64,000 nt of DNA from DATARH01 sp963778385 (GTDB lineage: Bacteria; Pseudomonadota; Alphaproteobacteria; ATCC43930; CGMCC-115725), in contig CAVZUA010000021.1 in the NCBI GenBank assembly GCA_963778385.1, positions 25,290 to 89,289 of the forward strand, read 5' to 3'. The stretch's first letter is position 1; each line of letters opens with the position of its first letter. Both the position numbers and the translations under genes were made by a program. This document shows positions 1 through 8,578 of this stretch, one piece after another. The notes beneath the pieces were generated by a model. The model worked only from the letters and a program-made list of their open reading frames with translations. It did not search any database and was not told the DNA's origin.

Positions 1-688
1 GCTGCGCGGCATCGCGCGGGAAGGCGGCGTGGGCGAGCGGCAGCGCCAGGCGCACGCCGGTATTGCTCTTGCGCACCGCCTCGCGCACCCGGTCGATCGC
101 CGCGACCAGCCGCGGATGGTCGGGGTGGCCGCTGACGCCTAGCGAGCGCGACAAATCCGACGGCCCGACCGCCAGCAGGTCGACGCCTTCGACCGCGGCG
201 ATCGCGTCGATATTCTCCACCGCCTCCATGTCCTCGATCATGCAGGCGAGCGTGATCTCCCTGTTCGATGCGGCCATGTGGTCGAGCAGCTTGGTCTTGC
301 CGAAATCGGCGGCGCGGCTCGCGGCCGCCATGCCGCGCTCGCCCTGCGGCGGGTAGCGCACCGCCTTCACCGCTTCGCGCGCGGTGTCGGCGCTCGATAC
401 ATGCGGCACCTGCACACCCTGCACCCCCATGTCGAGCAGCCGCAGGATAAAGGCCGGGTCGAAGCCGGGCGTGCGCACGATCGGCGTGACACCCACCCGC
501 TCGGCGGCCATCACCATCAGCTGGATGTCGCGCAGATCGAAGCTTGTGTGCTCCATGTCGATAAACGCCGCGTCGAACCCGGCGAGGCCGATGATCTCGA
601 CGATCTGCGGATCGGCGATGCCGCCGACATGCGTGCCGAGCGCCAGCCCGCCGTCATTGAGGACGCGCTTCACCCGATTTTCTCTCAT
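1..688 (-). CDS. HpcH/HpaI-type aldolase (C-terminus cut by window edge)
   Basis: The reading frame opens at ATG 688 and runs off the left edge, giving about 229 visible codons of a family usually near 250-260. The product should be a class II metal-dependent aldolase of the 2,4-dihydroxyhept-2-ene-1,7-dioate / 2-keto-3-deoxy-acid type, which splits 2-oxo acids to pyruvate plus an aldehyde. Seen: FIDMEHTSFD near residue 40, the GVQGVQVPHV strand, and IEDMEAVENIDAIAAVEGVD followed by GPSDLSRSLG, the typical C-terminal half of the barrel. It is the first of a leftward pair with the hydrolase at 796-1662. The substrate cannot be told. Confidence 0.85.
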   Translation of the reverse strand, partial: MRENRVKRVLNDGGLALGTHVGGIADPQIVEIIGLAGFDAAFIDMEHTSFDLRDIQLMVMAAERVGVTPIVRTPGFDPAFILRLLDMGVQGVQVPHVSSADTAREAVKAVRYPPQGERGMAAASRAADFGKTKLLDHMAASNREITLACMIEDMEAVENIDAIAAVEGVDLLAVGPSDLSRSLGVSGHPDHPRLVAAIDRVREAVRKSNTGVRLALPLAHAAFPRDAAQ

Positions 689-708
689 CGCTTCCTCCGC
701 TTTTGCGA

Positions 709-786
709 CCCATCCCGGCGAAGGCCGGGACCCATCCTTCAGCCTCTGGTGCGTTTGAACAATGGGCCCCAGCCTCCGCTGGGGTG
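709..786. repeat. Intergenic inverted repeat, family B copy 1
   Basis: Two oppositely oriented arms, CCCGGCGAAGGCCGGGACCC on the left and a GGGCCCCAGCCTCCGCTGGGG-type arm on the right, separate two leftward genes. Related copies lie near 7113, 39035 and 53428. Function is unknown; the hairpins could act in mRNA stability or termination. Confidence 0.7.
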
Positions 787-795
787 GTGTGTCGC

Positions 796-1662
796 CTAGG
801 CCGTGCGCTTGCGGATGAACGCCTTCATCCGGTCGAGCGCGCGGGCGGCGTAGGGCGCGTCGGGCTTGCCGGTCATAAAGCCGTGATTGGCGCCCTTGTA
901 GAACTCGGCCTCGATCTCGCCGCCGGCCTTGCGCCAGCCGGCGACGACGCGCTCGGTGACCTCGACCGGCACCCACTCGTCGACATCGCCACCGAACACC
1001 AGCGCCGGCGGCAGATGGACCTTCTCGCCGCGATCGAGGATCGCCGGGATGCTGCCCTCGCTCATCACCGTCTCGGTGCCCCAGAAGGCGTGGTGGTTTT
1101 CCATCAGCTCGGCATTGCCGGCCTTCTTGGCGAGGTGATAGCGCAGCAGCGGGTCGAGCACACCCCAGCCCGAGATCACCCAGGCCTGGCGCGCATCGAT
1201 CTCCGGCGCCTCGGGGAGCGCCAGCGCGCTGTAGCGCTCGTCTTCCGGCCGCATCGCCGCGAGCAGCACCTGGTGCCCGCCGCTCGACGTGCCGAAGCTG
1301 CCGACCCAATCCGGCCGGCTGCCGTAGAGCCGCGCCCGCGCCTTGAGCCAGCGGATGGCGAGGTTGATGTCCTGCAGCGACGCCGGATAGCCGCCGTCGG
1401 GCGGCATGCGGAAATCGATCGAGGCGACGAGGATGCCGCTCTCGGCCAGCGCCTTCGCCATGAAATCGTTGTCGATGCGGTCCTTGTTGACCCAGGCGCC
1501 GCCATGCACCTGCAGCGCCGCCGGAAAGGGGCCGGTCCCACTCGGCCGGTAGAGCCGGGCGAGCATCGCCTTGCCGCCCTGGCGCTGGTATTCGACATCC
1601 TCGACCCGGACCTCGTGAGTCTTGGCGCTCCTCTGGGCATCGGCAAGCGTCGTGGTCGGCAT
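796..1662 (-). CDS. Alpha/beta hydrolase (HSL/esterase type)
   Basis: A 288-residue cytoplasmic carboxyl-ester hydrolase of the hormone-sensitive-lipase-like branch. The oxyanion-hole motif HGGAW is at residues 53-57, the nucleophile elbow GTSSG at about 124-128 with Ser126, an acid candidate lies in GGDVDEWVP near 228, and the catalytic His is in GANHGF near 258. Length fits the family. The start is ATG 1662 preceded by GGGGAGGATCACC. It probably opens an ester or lactone in the same pathway as the downstream aldolase. No signal peptide is seen. Confidence 0.85.
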   Translation of the reverse strand: MPTTTLADAQRSAKTHEVRVEDVEYQRQGGKAMLARLYRPSGTGPFPAALQVHGGAWVNKDRIDNDFMAKALAESGILVASIDFRMPPDGGYPASLQDINLAIRWLKARARLYGSRPDWVGSFGTSSGGHQVLLAAMRPEDERYSALALPEAPEIDARQAWVISGWGVLDPLLRYHLAKKAGNAELMENHHAFWGTETVMSEGSIPAILDRGEKVHLPPALVFGGDVDEWVPVEVTERVVAGWRKAGGEIEAEFYKGANHGFMTGKPDAPYAARALDRMKAFIRKRTA

Positions 1663-1723
1663 GGTGATCCTCCCCGGAATTGGCTGGCGGCAGTATAGAG
1701 AGCGGTGCGAAAGCGGGCTACGT

Positions 1724-2053
1724 GCGTCCTTCGAGACAGCCGCTGCGCGGCTTCCTCAGAGCCTGGCCCGAAATGCGCTTGAGACGCTCGCAGATGTTTT
1801 CCTCGTCATTCCGGGCATCGCGCAGCGATGAACCCGGAACCCATGCACACGGACCTCGAAAAGCGCGTTCCGACGCCGCAACCCCCATCGGCCAAGCCCG
1901 TGTTCATGGGTTCCGGGTTCGGCCCTGCGGGCCGCCCCGGAATGACAGAGGTAATTTCAGGCCAGGCTCTCAGGATGACGGTGTCGGTCGTTGCCATCCG
2001 CTGACTTCCGTCATCCTGAGGAGCCCGCGAAGCGGGCGTCTCGAAGGACGCTG
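1724..2053. repeat. Nested intergenic repeats, family A around an inverted repeat
   Basis: The 397-bp gap between two leftward genes holds no gene. Outer pieces are family A halves (GCGTCCTTCGAGA... at 1724 and ...TCTCGAAGGACG near 2052, with CCTCAG/CATCCTGAGG ends). Inside, 1805-1946 is a separate long imperfect inverted repeat whose ends are GTCATTCCGGGC and its near complement CCGGAATGAC. The layout looks like one repeat inserted into another. Confidence 0.7.
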
Positions 2054-2059
2054 CTCGCG

Positions 2060-2962
2060 CTACAACAGGTCTTCGACCGCCTGCTTGTAGCGGGTGACGG
2101 CATCGAGATGCTCGGCCGCGGTCTTGCCGGCGATGCGCTTGTGGTGGTTGCTGACATAGGTGGTGTGGACCGTGGCGTGGGTGACGCCGGCGTTCTTCCA
2201 GAAGGCGATCTCCTTGCGCCAATCGTCTTCGTTGCCGGTGCCGGGCGAGAGCCACACCTCGAGCCCGAACGTCGCCGGATCGCGGCCGTTTTCGCGCAGC
2301 AATCCGCGCAGCTTGTCGAACGCGGCGAGCGCCTGGTCGCCCGCCGGATAGGCCAGCGGCATGAAACCGTCGCCGTAGCGCGCGGCGCGGCGGAAAGTCG
2401 CCTCGGCGTGGCCGCCATACCAGATCGGCACGCGCCCCGATGCCGGCCGCGGGTTGATCCCGGCATCGTCGAGATGGTGGTAGTCGCTCTGGTATTTGAC
2501 GTGCGGTTCGGCCCACAGCGCCTGCATCACCCGCACCTGGTCGGCCGAGCGCACGCCGCGGGTATGGAAATCCATGCCGAGGCCGGTGAACTCGACCTCG
2601 TTCCAGCCCACCCCGATGCCGAGCCGGAACCGCCCGTTGCCGCCGCACAGCACGTCGAGCGAGGCCGCCTGCTTGGCGACCAGCGCCGCCTGGCGCTGCG
2701 CCAGGATGATGACGCCCGAGGCGAAGCCGATGTTTTTGGTGCAGCCGGCGAGAAACGCAAACAGCACAAACGGGTCGTGATAGGCGGTCGCCGTGGTGCC
2801 GACCCGCCGCCCGCCGTAATCGGCGTCCGGGTTGCCGCCGAGCACATGGTCGGGCGCCAGCAGATACGCGAAACCGAGCCCCTCGGTAGCCTGCGCGTAA
2901 TCGCGGATCACGGCGGGGCCGGTGCCGATATCGCCGACCGGCATATTGCATCCAAGCTGCAT
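2060..2962 (-). CDS. LLM class (luciferase-like) F420/FMN-dependent oxidoreductase
   Basis: A 300-residue TIM-barrel oxidoreductase of the bacterial-luciferase superfamily, closest in style to the 'probable F420-dependent' subgroup. Seen: MQLGCNMPVGDIG at the N-terminus, the LAPDHVLG segment, GFASGVIILAQRQAALVAKQAASLDVL, and the diagnostic GNGRFRLGIGVGWNEVEFTGLG near residues 108-130, then PIWYGGHAEATFRRAARYGDG. Start ATG 2962 follows TAGGAGACAAGTAA. The flavin (F420 or FMN) and the substrate cannot be decided from sequence. Confidence 0.85.
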   Translation of the reverse strand: MQLGCNMPVGDIGTGPAVIRDYAQATEGLGFAYLLAPDHVLGGNPDADYGGRRVGTTATAYHDPFVLFAFLAGCTKNIGFASGVIILAQRQAALVAKQAASLDVLCGGNGRFRLGIGVGWNEVEFTGLGMDFHTRGVRSADQVRVMQALWAEPHVKYQSDYHHLDDAGINPRPASGRVPIWYGGHAEATFRRAARYGDGFMPLAYPAGDQALAAFDKLRGLLRENGRDPATFGLEVWLSPGTGNEDDWRKEIAFWKNAGVTHATVHTTYVSNHHKRIAGKTAAEHLDAVTRYKQAVEDLL

Positions 2963-3052
2963 TTACTTGTCTCCTATAGCAAAAGTTGTACGATTGTTGA
3001 GACGCTTACTCAATCGCGAGAAAACTTCTTCCGACTGCGTGGGTCTATTGAC

Positions 3053-3435
3053 ATGAAGCTCAGCACCTCATTCCTGATGCTCATTTTGCCGGCGGCAATA
3101 CCTGTGATCGCCCAGGCTCAATCGTTTGACGGCAACTATGTCGGCAAGGGCACGGCACAACAACCGCCGACTGGAGCCAGCTCCCATTGCACTGCATACC
3201 GACGAAGGACAATCAGCGGGCCAGCATCAATGGCGGGCAGTTCTCAATGCCGTACGCGGCGGCTGGCGCCATGTTGAATGTGGCCGGCCCGGTCAAAGGC
3301 GATGGTTCAATCGCCGCCTTCGCATCGAGCAATGACGGTGGGGTCGGCTTCCAGGGAAAGGTGAAGGGCTCCGATATTACCGGCGTTGCCCGGTCCGGTG
3401 GCTGCACCTACGACATTCAGCTTCATAAGCGATAG
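3053..3435 (+). pseudogene. Small exported protein, frameshifted
   Basis: From ATG 3053 the frame encodes a clear signal peptide (MKLSTSFLMLILPAAIPVIAQ, AQA cleavage region) and SFDGNYVGKGTAQQPP, then loses sense around 3190-3200. The frame starting near 3187 continues plausibly with INGGQFSMPYA, GPVKGDGSIAAF, GFQGKVKGSDITG and a CTYDIQLHKR ending with a stop at 3435. Together they form a periplasmic protein of about 125 residues of a type common in Alphaproteobacteria, with a single-base frameshift between. It could be a sequencing error rather than a true lesion. Confidence 0.6.
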
Positions 3436-3513
3436 CGGCGATTGCTCCTGCGCCTCGCGTTGACGCCGCGGCCAGGGTTATGCTGCGGTCACGGATCGGT
3501 GAGGTGTGGGACG

Positions 3514-4653
3514 ATGATCAAACGGTTTCATGCGCTTTATGTCGGCCAGATCGATCTCGACAATGTCGGGCTCAGCGGCACCCCGGCCAATGAGCGGCGC
3601 TACCCGAACGAGCGCCTGATCGAAGTGTTCGAGACCTCACGCCGCGTCGCCCGGGCGATGGACGAGCTTGGCTATTACTGCTTCTGGGCGGCCGAGCATC
3701 ATTTCCAGCACGAAGGTTACGAGTGCATCCCCAACCTCGTGCAATGGGGGCTGTGGCTCGCGACGCAGACCAGGCAGCTCAAATTCGGCTGCGGTTTCAA
3801 CATACTGCCGATGTGGCATCCGATCCGCCTCGCCGAGGACTACGCGATGGCCGACATCGTCACCGACGGGCGGGTGGTGATGGGTGTCGGCCGCGGCTAC
3901 CACACGCGCGAGGTCGAGACCTTCGGCGCGCCGCTGCTCGATGCCGATGCCAATCGCGAGATCTTCGAGGAAGGCCTCGACCTGATGCTCAAATGCTTCA
4001 ACGAGGAGAGCTTCCGCCACGAGGGCAAATATTTTACCGCGCCGCCCTACGTGCCGTATCGCGGCTACGACCTCAAGGAGATCACCTGCGTGCCGCGGCC
4101 GAAGCACCTGCCGGTCGAGATCTACATGCCGATCGCCAGCGGCCGGACGATCGACCTGATGGCGCGCAAGGGTCTCAAGGCGATGGTGACGCTCAACGGC
4201 GAGAAGATCCTCGACGATGTGGTCCAGGCCTTCCACCAGGCCTGCGAGAAGCACGGCCGTCCGGGGCCGATCGGCCAGGGCATGGTGTGGGGCGCCGGCA
4301 TCTATCTCGCCGACAGCCAGGAAGAGGCGATCCGCCGCCTCGAACCGGCGCATGACGAGCGCTACAAATGGTTCGCCCCGTTCGGTTTTGTGCGCTACGC
4401 CGACGAGCACGGCCGCACCTGGGGCAGCCCCGGCGCGCCGGCGACGATCCCGTCGCTGCGCGAAGGGGTCAAGCAGAAGGCTTGGTTCTGCGGCCGGCCC
4501 GACGAGGTCATCGCCGGCATCAAGTCGATCGAGGCGAAGTATCCCGGCCTCGAAGACTTTATGATCCACTGGGCCGAGGGGCTGTCGCCCGCCGAATTCA
4601 CCGAGCAGCTGCAATGGTTCGCCCGCGAGGTGATGCCGGCATTCAATCGCTAG
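3514..4653 (+). CDS. LLM class flavin-dependent oxidoreductase
   Basis: A 379-residue luciferase-like monooxygenase. The start was moved from an upstream in-frame ATG to ATG 3514, which has GAGGTG eight bases upstream and gives the usual N-terminus MIKRFHALYVGQ. Seen: WAAEHHFQHEGY near residue 55, FGCGFNILPMWHPIRLAEDYAMADIVTDGRVVMG with GVGRGYHTREVETFG around 120-140, and a C-terminal DEVIAGIKSIEAKYPGLEDFMIHW. It probably oxidises a small organic substrate with reduced flavin; the catabolic neighbours support this. It is only distantly like the LLM protein at 2060-2962. Confidence 0.85.
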   Translation: MIKRFHALYVGQIDLDNVGLSGTPANERRYPNERLIEVFETSRRVARAMDELGYYCFWAAEHHFQHEGYECIPNLVQWGLWLATQTRQLKFGCGFNILPMWHPIRLAEDYAMADIVTDGRVVMGVGRGYHTREVETFGAPLLDADANREIFEEGLDLMLKCFNEESFRHEGKYFTAPPYVPYRGYDLKEITCVPRPKHLPVEIYMPIASGRTIDLMARKGLKAMVTLNGEKILDDVVQAFHQACEKHGRPGPIGQGMVWGAGIYLADSQEEAIRRLEPAHDERYKWFAPFGFVRYADEHGRTWGSPGAPATIPSLREGVKQKAWFCGRPDEVIAGIKSIEAKYPGLEDFMIHWAEGLSPAEFTEQLQWFAREVMPAFNR

Positions 4654-4686
4654 AGGGCCGATCCATTAACGGAGATATTTGAAACT

Positions 4687-4815
4687 TCGCCTCCCCCGGC
4701 TTGACCCGGGGGGCCACGTCTTCAGCCGCGAAAGCCAGAACGTGGAGACGTGGATGCCCACGGATCAAGTCCGTGGGCTGAAGGCCCACGGGTCACGCCC
4801 GGCCAAGGCGACCGG
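4687..4815. repeat. Intergenic palindromic repeat, family E
   Basis: Between convergent genes, 4687-4815 carries arms such as CGCCTCCCCCGGCTTGACCC and CCCACGGATCAAGTCCGTGG followed by a GGCTTGACCC-like arm read on the other strand (ACGCCCGGCCAAGGCGAC). Related copies occur near 12929, 18310, 19055 and 49830. No gene is seen in the gap. Confidence 0.65.
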
Positions 4816-4841
4816 GAGGTGACTCCAGCCAGCCAACCCTT

Positions 4842-5804
4842 CTAATGGTTGAAGCCGAACAGCCTTTGCGCGTTGTGGTGCAGCACCTTGTCGGTGACGG
4901 TCTTCGGCAGCCCCAGCCGCTCGATATAGGCGAAGGTCTCGGTGTAGCTCTCGTAATCCTGCAGCACCGGATAGTCGCTGCCGGTGACGAGATGGTCCTC
5001 GCCGAACGCCTCGAGCGCGCAGCAGAATCCCGCTTTCGAGCCGTAGCACACCGTGTCGTAGTAAAATTTCTTGGCCGTCACGCTGGGCGCCTCGGCGAGG
5101 TTCGGATGGTCGCGCTGCCCTTGCTGGTCGAGCCGGCTGAGCAGCATCGGGATCGGCCCGCCGAGATGCGGCACGATGAACTTGATGTTCGGATAGCGGT
5201 GCGGGATTTGCCGCGCGATCATATGCAGCACAAAGACCGCGTCCTCCATCGAGGTGCCGACCGAGGCGCGATAGTTCCAGTCGTTGATCAGCGGCGACTG
5301 GATGCCGCTGCCCGCGGGATGGACGAAGAGGATCGCACTGCGCCGGTTCATCTCGGCGTAGATCGGCTCGAACTTCTCGTGGCCGATCGAGTCGCCGAGG
5401 CAGACGATGTTCATGTTGACCCCGACGCAGCCGAGCTCGTCAAAGCCGCGCGCCATCTCCTTGAGGCTCGAGTCGATGTGCGGCAGCGGCAGCATCACAT
5501 AGGACGAGATGCGGTCCGGGTATTTGCGCGCCAGCTCGGCATAGCCGTCGTTGAGCAGCTTGATCGCGTGCACGCCCTGCGCTTCGTCGGGCAGATAGGG
5601 CGGCCAGTGCGGCGACAGCACCTGCCGGCCGACCCCGGCGGCATCCATCAGGTCGAACCGGCCGCTGATGTCTTCGGGCAGGTCGGAGAACGGGTGGCAC
5701 GCGAGGCCGGTACGCGTCGGCTTGCCCACCGGCGGCCAATACCGCTCGCCCATATAGTCGCTGAAGCTGCGCGGCAGGTAATGCGCATGGACATCGCAGA
5801 TCAT
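4842..5804 (-). CDS. Amidohydrolase, ACMSD-type (copy 1)
   Basis: A 320-residue metal-dependent amidohydrolase of the aminocarboxymuconate-semialdehyde decarboxylase / resorcylate decarboxylase branch. Metal-binding MICDVHAHY (HxH) is at the N-terminus; FVHPAGSGIQSP near 165, IVPHLGGPIPM near 228 and the C-terminal GSDYPVLQDYESYTETFAYI near 280 are the other expected ligand strands. Start ATG 5804 overlaps the stop of the oxidoreductase upstream (ATGA), with GGGGGAGGA before it, so the two are likely co-translated. A close paralogue lies at 17317-18291. It could be a decarboxylase or a C-C hydrolase on a carboxylated ring or ring-cleavage product. Confidence 0.85.
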   Translation of the reverse strand: MICDVHAHYLPRSFSDYMGERYWPPVGKPTRTGLACHPFSDLPEDISGRFDLMDAAGVGRQVLSPHWPPYLPDEAQGVHAIKLLNDGYAELARKYPDRISSYVMLPLPHIDSSLKEMARGFDELGCVGVNMNIVCLGDSIGHEKFEPIYAEMNRRSAILFVHPAGSGIQSPLINDWNYRASVGTSMEDAVFVLHMIARQIPHRYPNIKFIVPHLGGPIPMLLSRLDQQGQRDHPNLAEAPSVTAKKFYYDTVCYGSKAGFCCALEAFGEDHLVTGSDYPVLQDYESYTETFAYIERLGLPKTVTDKVLHHNAQRLFGFNH

Positions 5805-7090
5805 TTGTCGTCCTCCCCCTTGGCCGCTTGCGCCGCCGTCGTCACGTAATATTTCACCAGCAAATTCGCCCGCTCGGCGGCGGTCAGCCCTTGGCGTTGC
5901 TCGACGCGAGCGAGAAAGCTCTTGGTCAGCTCGCGGAAATGCGCGTCATGGCCGATGCGCAAAGCGTCGGGAATGACGATCCGCCATTCGCCGGCGCGCT
6001 CTTCGAGGCCGAGCCCGGGATACGTCTCGGCGAGCGCCGCGACGCGCCGGCCAAGCGCGCCGCCGATATCGGCGAGCGGCACGACATAAAGCTGCGGCCG
6101 CCATCCCTCGTCCGGCCCGTGGCGCAATTCGATGCGGGCGCGGGTACCGCGCCAGGTCTCGGTATGAGTGTCGCCGCCGCCGGCCGGCTCCAGCCACTCC
6201 CAGACCATGTCGAGCCCGACATGAATGTCGCGCACCGCATAGTCGAGATGCGTGTTGCACCGATAGGCGAGCGTATCGCCCGCCACATCGCCGGCAAGAT
6301 AGGCGGGCCAATCCATCGCGCCGGTTACCTGGCGGAATTGGCCGCGGTCCATCATGGTCGACCAGCGTCGCACGCTGTCGATCGCGATATCGCGCCCATG
6401 ATCGAGCGCCGCCTCCGGGAACAGCGTGCCGTGCACCCGGTCGACCAGATGGGTGCCGATATCGGCCAGCGCGTCGCCCTGCTGGCGCACGTCGAAATAC
6501 CAGGGCGGGCGCGGGTTCGGCACACCCGAGACCATCTTCATCAGATGGTGCAGGCTGGTCATCTCGACACCCGGCTCGGCTGGCGTGCCGGGCAGCTGCT
6601 CGCCGAACACCTCGCGGTCGGCGTGCAGCAGCCGGGTCAGCGAGCGGGTGACCTCCTGTCGCCCGCCCATCATGTCCTGGATGACCAGCCCCTGGCCCGC
6701 CGCCGCGTCGAGCACCGCCGCCAGCGCCGGCAGCTGGTCGCGGCGGATGATCATCGGCTTGTCGGCGAGCACATGCAGCCCCGCCTCGACCGCCCGCGCG
6801 ATCATGCCGATCTTCTCGTGATTTCGTCCGGCGAAGATCGCCGCGTCACCCGCCTTCTCGCCCGCCATGCGGTCTAGGAAATCGTCGCCGGCCCGGATAT
6901 CGAGCCGCCACGTCGTCGGCGCATCGGCCCGCGTGTTGAAGCGAGCGATCCGCATCAGATAGTCGACCAGGTCGAGCCCGACCGGCGCGTAGACCCGCAC
7001 CGTCTCGGCGACGTTCGGGTACATCTCCTTCTGCGCCAGCGCGGCATGGAAATGCCCCGGATCGACGACGATCAGCCCGAGTTTCTTCAC
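5801..7090 (-). CDS. Gfo/Idh/MocA family oxidoreductase
   Basis: A 429-residue NAD(P)-dependent oxidoreductase. The frame opens upstream at 7138, but GTG 7090 is preferred because AAGGGAGG lies nine bases before it and the earlier residues come from repeat DNA. The N-terminal Rossmann strand KKLGLIVVDPGHFHAALAQK is followed by FAGRNHEKIGMIARAVEAGLHVLADKPMII (the characteristic DKP step near residue 110) and VIQDMMGG. The C-terminal substrate domain carries HTETWRGTRARIELRH. It lies directly upstream of the amidohydrolase with a 4-bp overlap. It is longer than sugar dehydrogenases of the family; the substrate is unknown. Confidence 0.85.
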   Translation of the reverse strand: MKKLGLIVVDPGHFHAALAQKEMYPNVAETVRVYAPVGLDLVDYLMRIARFNTRADAPTTWRLDIRAGDDFLDRMAGEKAGDAAIFAGRNHEKIGMIARAVEAGLHVLADKPMIIRRDQLPALAAVLDAAAGQGLVIQDMMGGRQEVTRSLTRLLHADREVFGEQLPGTPAEPGVEMTSLHHLMKMVSGVPNPRPPWYFDVRQQGDALADIGTHLVDRVHGTLFPEAALDHGRDIAIDSVRRWSTMMDRGQFRQVTGAMDWPAYLAGDVAGDTLAYRCNTHLDYAVRDIHVGLDMVWEWLEPAGGGDTHTETWRGTRARIELRHGPDEGWRPQLYVVPLADIGGALGRRVAALAETYPGLGLEERAGEWRIVIPDALRIGHDAHFRELTKSFLARVEQRQGLTAAERANLLVKYYVTTAAQAAKGEDDK

Positions 7091-7112
7091 CGGTTGCGCC
7101 TCCCTTGATACT

Positions 7113-7190
7113 CCATCCCGGCGAAGGCCGGGACCCATGCTTCAACCGCTCGAAACCATGGAGGAATAGGCCCCGGCCTTCGCCGGGGTG
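7113..7190. repeat. Intergenic inverted repeat, family B copy 2
   Basis: Arms CATCCCGGCGAAGGCCGGGA and CCCCGGCCTTCGCCGGGG face each other between divergent genes at 7090 and 7236, so the repeat sits in the shared promoter region rather than at a gene end. Confidence 0.7.
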
Positions 7191-7235
7191 ATCCTTATCG
7201 GCTATGTTGACGCCGATATGCGCGGGAGGAAAGCG

Positions 7236-8438
7236 ATGAAGGTCACGGGCCTTGAGGTGCTGCGCGCCGACGCCGGCTGGCGCAATTACTACTTCCTGAA
7301 ACTCACCACCGATGACGGGATCACCGGCTGGAGCGAGTTTGACGAAGGCTTCGGCTCGCCCGGCATCTCGGCGGTCATCGAGCGGCTCACGCCCAAGGTC
7401 GTCGGCCAGGACGCGATGAACCACGAGCGCATCTTCGCCGAGCTGTACTGCACCACCCGGCCCGCCGCCGGCAGCGTCGTTGCCGAAGGTCTCGGCGCGA
7501 TCGAGAACGCGCTGCTCGACGCCAAGGCCAAGGCGCTCGGCGTGCCGTGCTATGCGCTGCTCGGCGGCAAGGTGCGCGACAGGGTCCGCGTGTACTGGTC
7601 GCATTGCGCGACCTGGCGGATCAACCACCCGCATCTGTTCAAGCCGGCGATCACCGATCTCGACGGCGTCAAGAAGATCGGTGCCGAGGTCCGCGAGCGC
7701 GGTTTCACCGGCCTGAAAACAAACATCTTCCTGCACGACCAGAAGCCGCTGCACGGCTGGCGGCCGGGCTTCGGGGTGCCGTTCCATCCCGAGCTCAATG
7801 TCGAGAAGCGCGTGCTGCGCAACCTCGTCACCCATCTCGAAGCGATCCGCGATGGCGCCGGCCCCGATGTCGATCTGCTGCTCGACCTCAACTTCAACGC
7901 CAAGACCGAGGGCTATCTCAAAATCCTCCGCGCGATCGCCGATCTCGACATGTTCTGGGTCGAGATCGACAGCTACAACGCCGAGGCGCTGGCCTATATC
8001 CGCGGCCACAGCCCGCACCCGATCTCGTCCTGCGAGACCCTCCTCGGCCTGCGCGAATTCCTGCCCTATTTCCGCGCCCAGTCGATGGATGTCGCGATCG
8101 TCGACGCGGTGTGGAACGGGGTGTGGCAATCGATGAAGATCGCCGCCGCGGCCGAGGTCTTCGAGGTCAACATCGCGCCGCATAATTTCTACGGCCACCT
8201 CGCCTCGTTCATGAACCTGCATTTCGCCGCCGCGGTGCCGAACCTCCGCATCATGGAGATCGACGTCGACCGCCTCGAATGGGATCGCGAGCTGTTCAGC
8301 CACGAGCCGGTCTTCGAGAACGGCTATCTCGCGGTGCCGGACCGCCCCGGCTGGGGTTGCGAACCCAACGAAGACGCAATCCGCGCCCACCCGCCGAAGG
8401 TCGCCGGCGGGCTGATCGGGTATCGGCAGCCGACGTAA
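7236..8438 (+). CDS. Mandelate racemase/muconate lactonizing enzyme family protein
   Basis: A 400-residue enolase-superfamily enzyme, probably an acid-sugar dehydratase or a racemase. Start ATG 7236 follows GGGAGGAAAGCG; an upstream in-frame ATG is ignored. The capping domain starts MKVTGLEVLRADAGWRNYYF. In the barrel, GLKTNIF carries the first Lys near residue 165, the metal ligands are DLNFN (about 222), EIDSYN (about 248) and ETLLG (about 273), followed by DAVWNG and the His of APHNFYGH near 318. Cytoplasmic and Mg-dependent by family. It starts divergently from the Gfo/amidohydrolase pair, suggesting one catabolic regulon. Confidence 0.85.
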   Translation: MKVTGLEVLRADAGWRNYYFLKLTTDDGITGWSEFDEGFGSPGISAVIERLTPKVVGQDAMNHERIFAELYCTTRPAAGSVVAEGLGAIENALLDAKAKALGVPCYALLGGKVRDRVRVYWSHCATWRINHPHLFKPAITDLDGVKKIGAEVRERGFTGLKTNIFLHDQKPLHGWRPGFGVPFHPELNVEKRVLRNLVTHLEAIRDGAGPDVDLLLDLNFNAKTEGYLKILRAIADLDMFWVEIDSYNAEALAYIRGHSPHPISSCETLLGLREFLPYFRAQSMDVAIVDAVWNGVWQSMKIAAAAEVFEVNIAPHNFYGHLASFMNLHFAAAVPNLRIMEIDVDRLEWDRELFSHEPVFENGYLAVPDRPGWGCEPNEDAIRAHPPKVAGGLIGYRQPT

Positions 8439-8578
8439 ACCCTCACCCTCCCATCGCTGCCGCGATGGGCCCCTCCCTCTCCCGCAAGCGGGAGAGGGGT
8501 TTACGACGGCGCCAGATAACCCCTCTCCCGCTTGCGGGAGAGGGTGGCTCCGGGCGCAGCGCGGAGACGGGTGAGGGT
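8439..8578. repeat. Family C repeat pair (head-to-head) without a gene between
   Basis: A 61-bp arm (8439-8499, starting ACCCTCACCCTCCCATCG and ending GCGGGAGAGGGG) is followed after 20 bp by a 59-bp arm (8520-8578, starting CCCCTCTCCCGC and ending GACGGGTGAGGGT). The same two arm types, with identical lengths, flank the DUF559 gene at 40171-40566 in the opposite order. The arms lie between convergent genes; the last base of the pair is the first base of the HAD stop codon. Confidence 0.85.
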
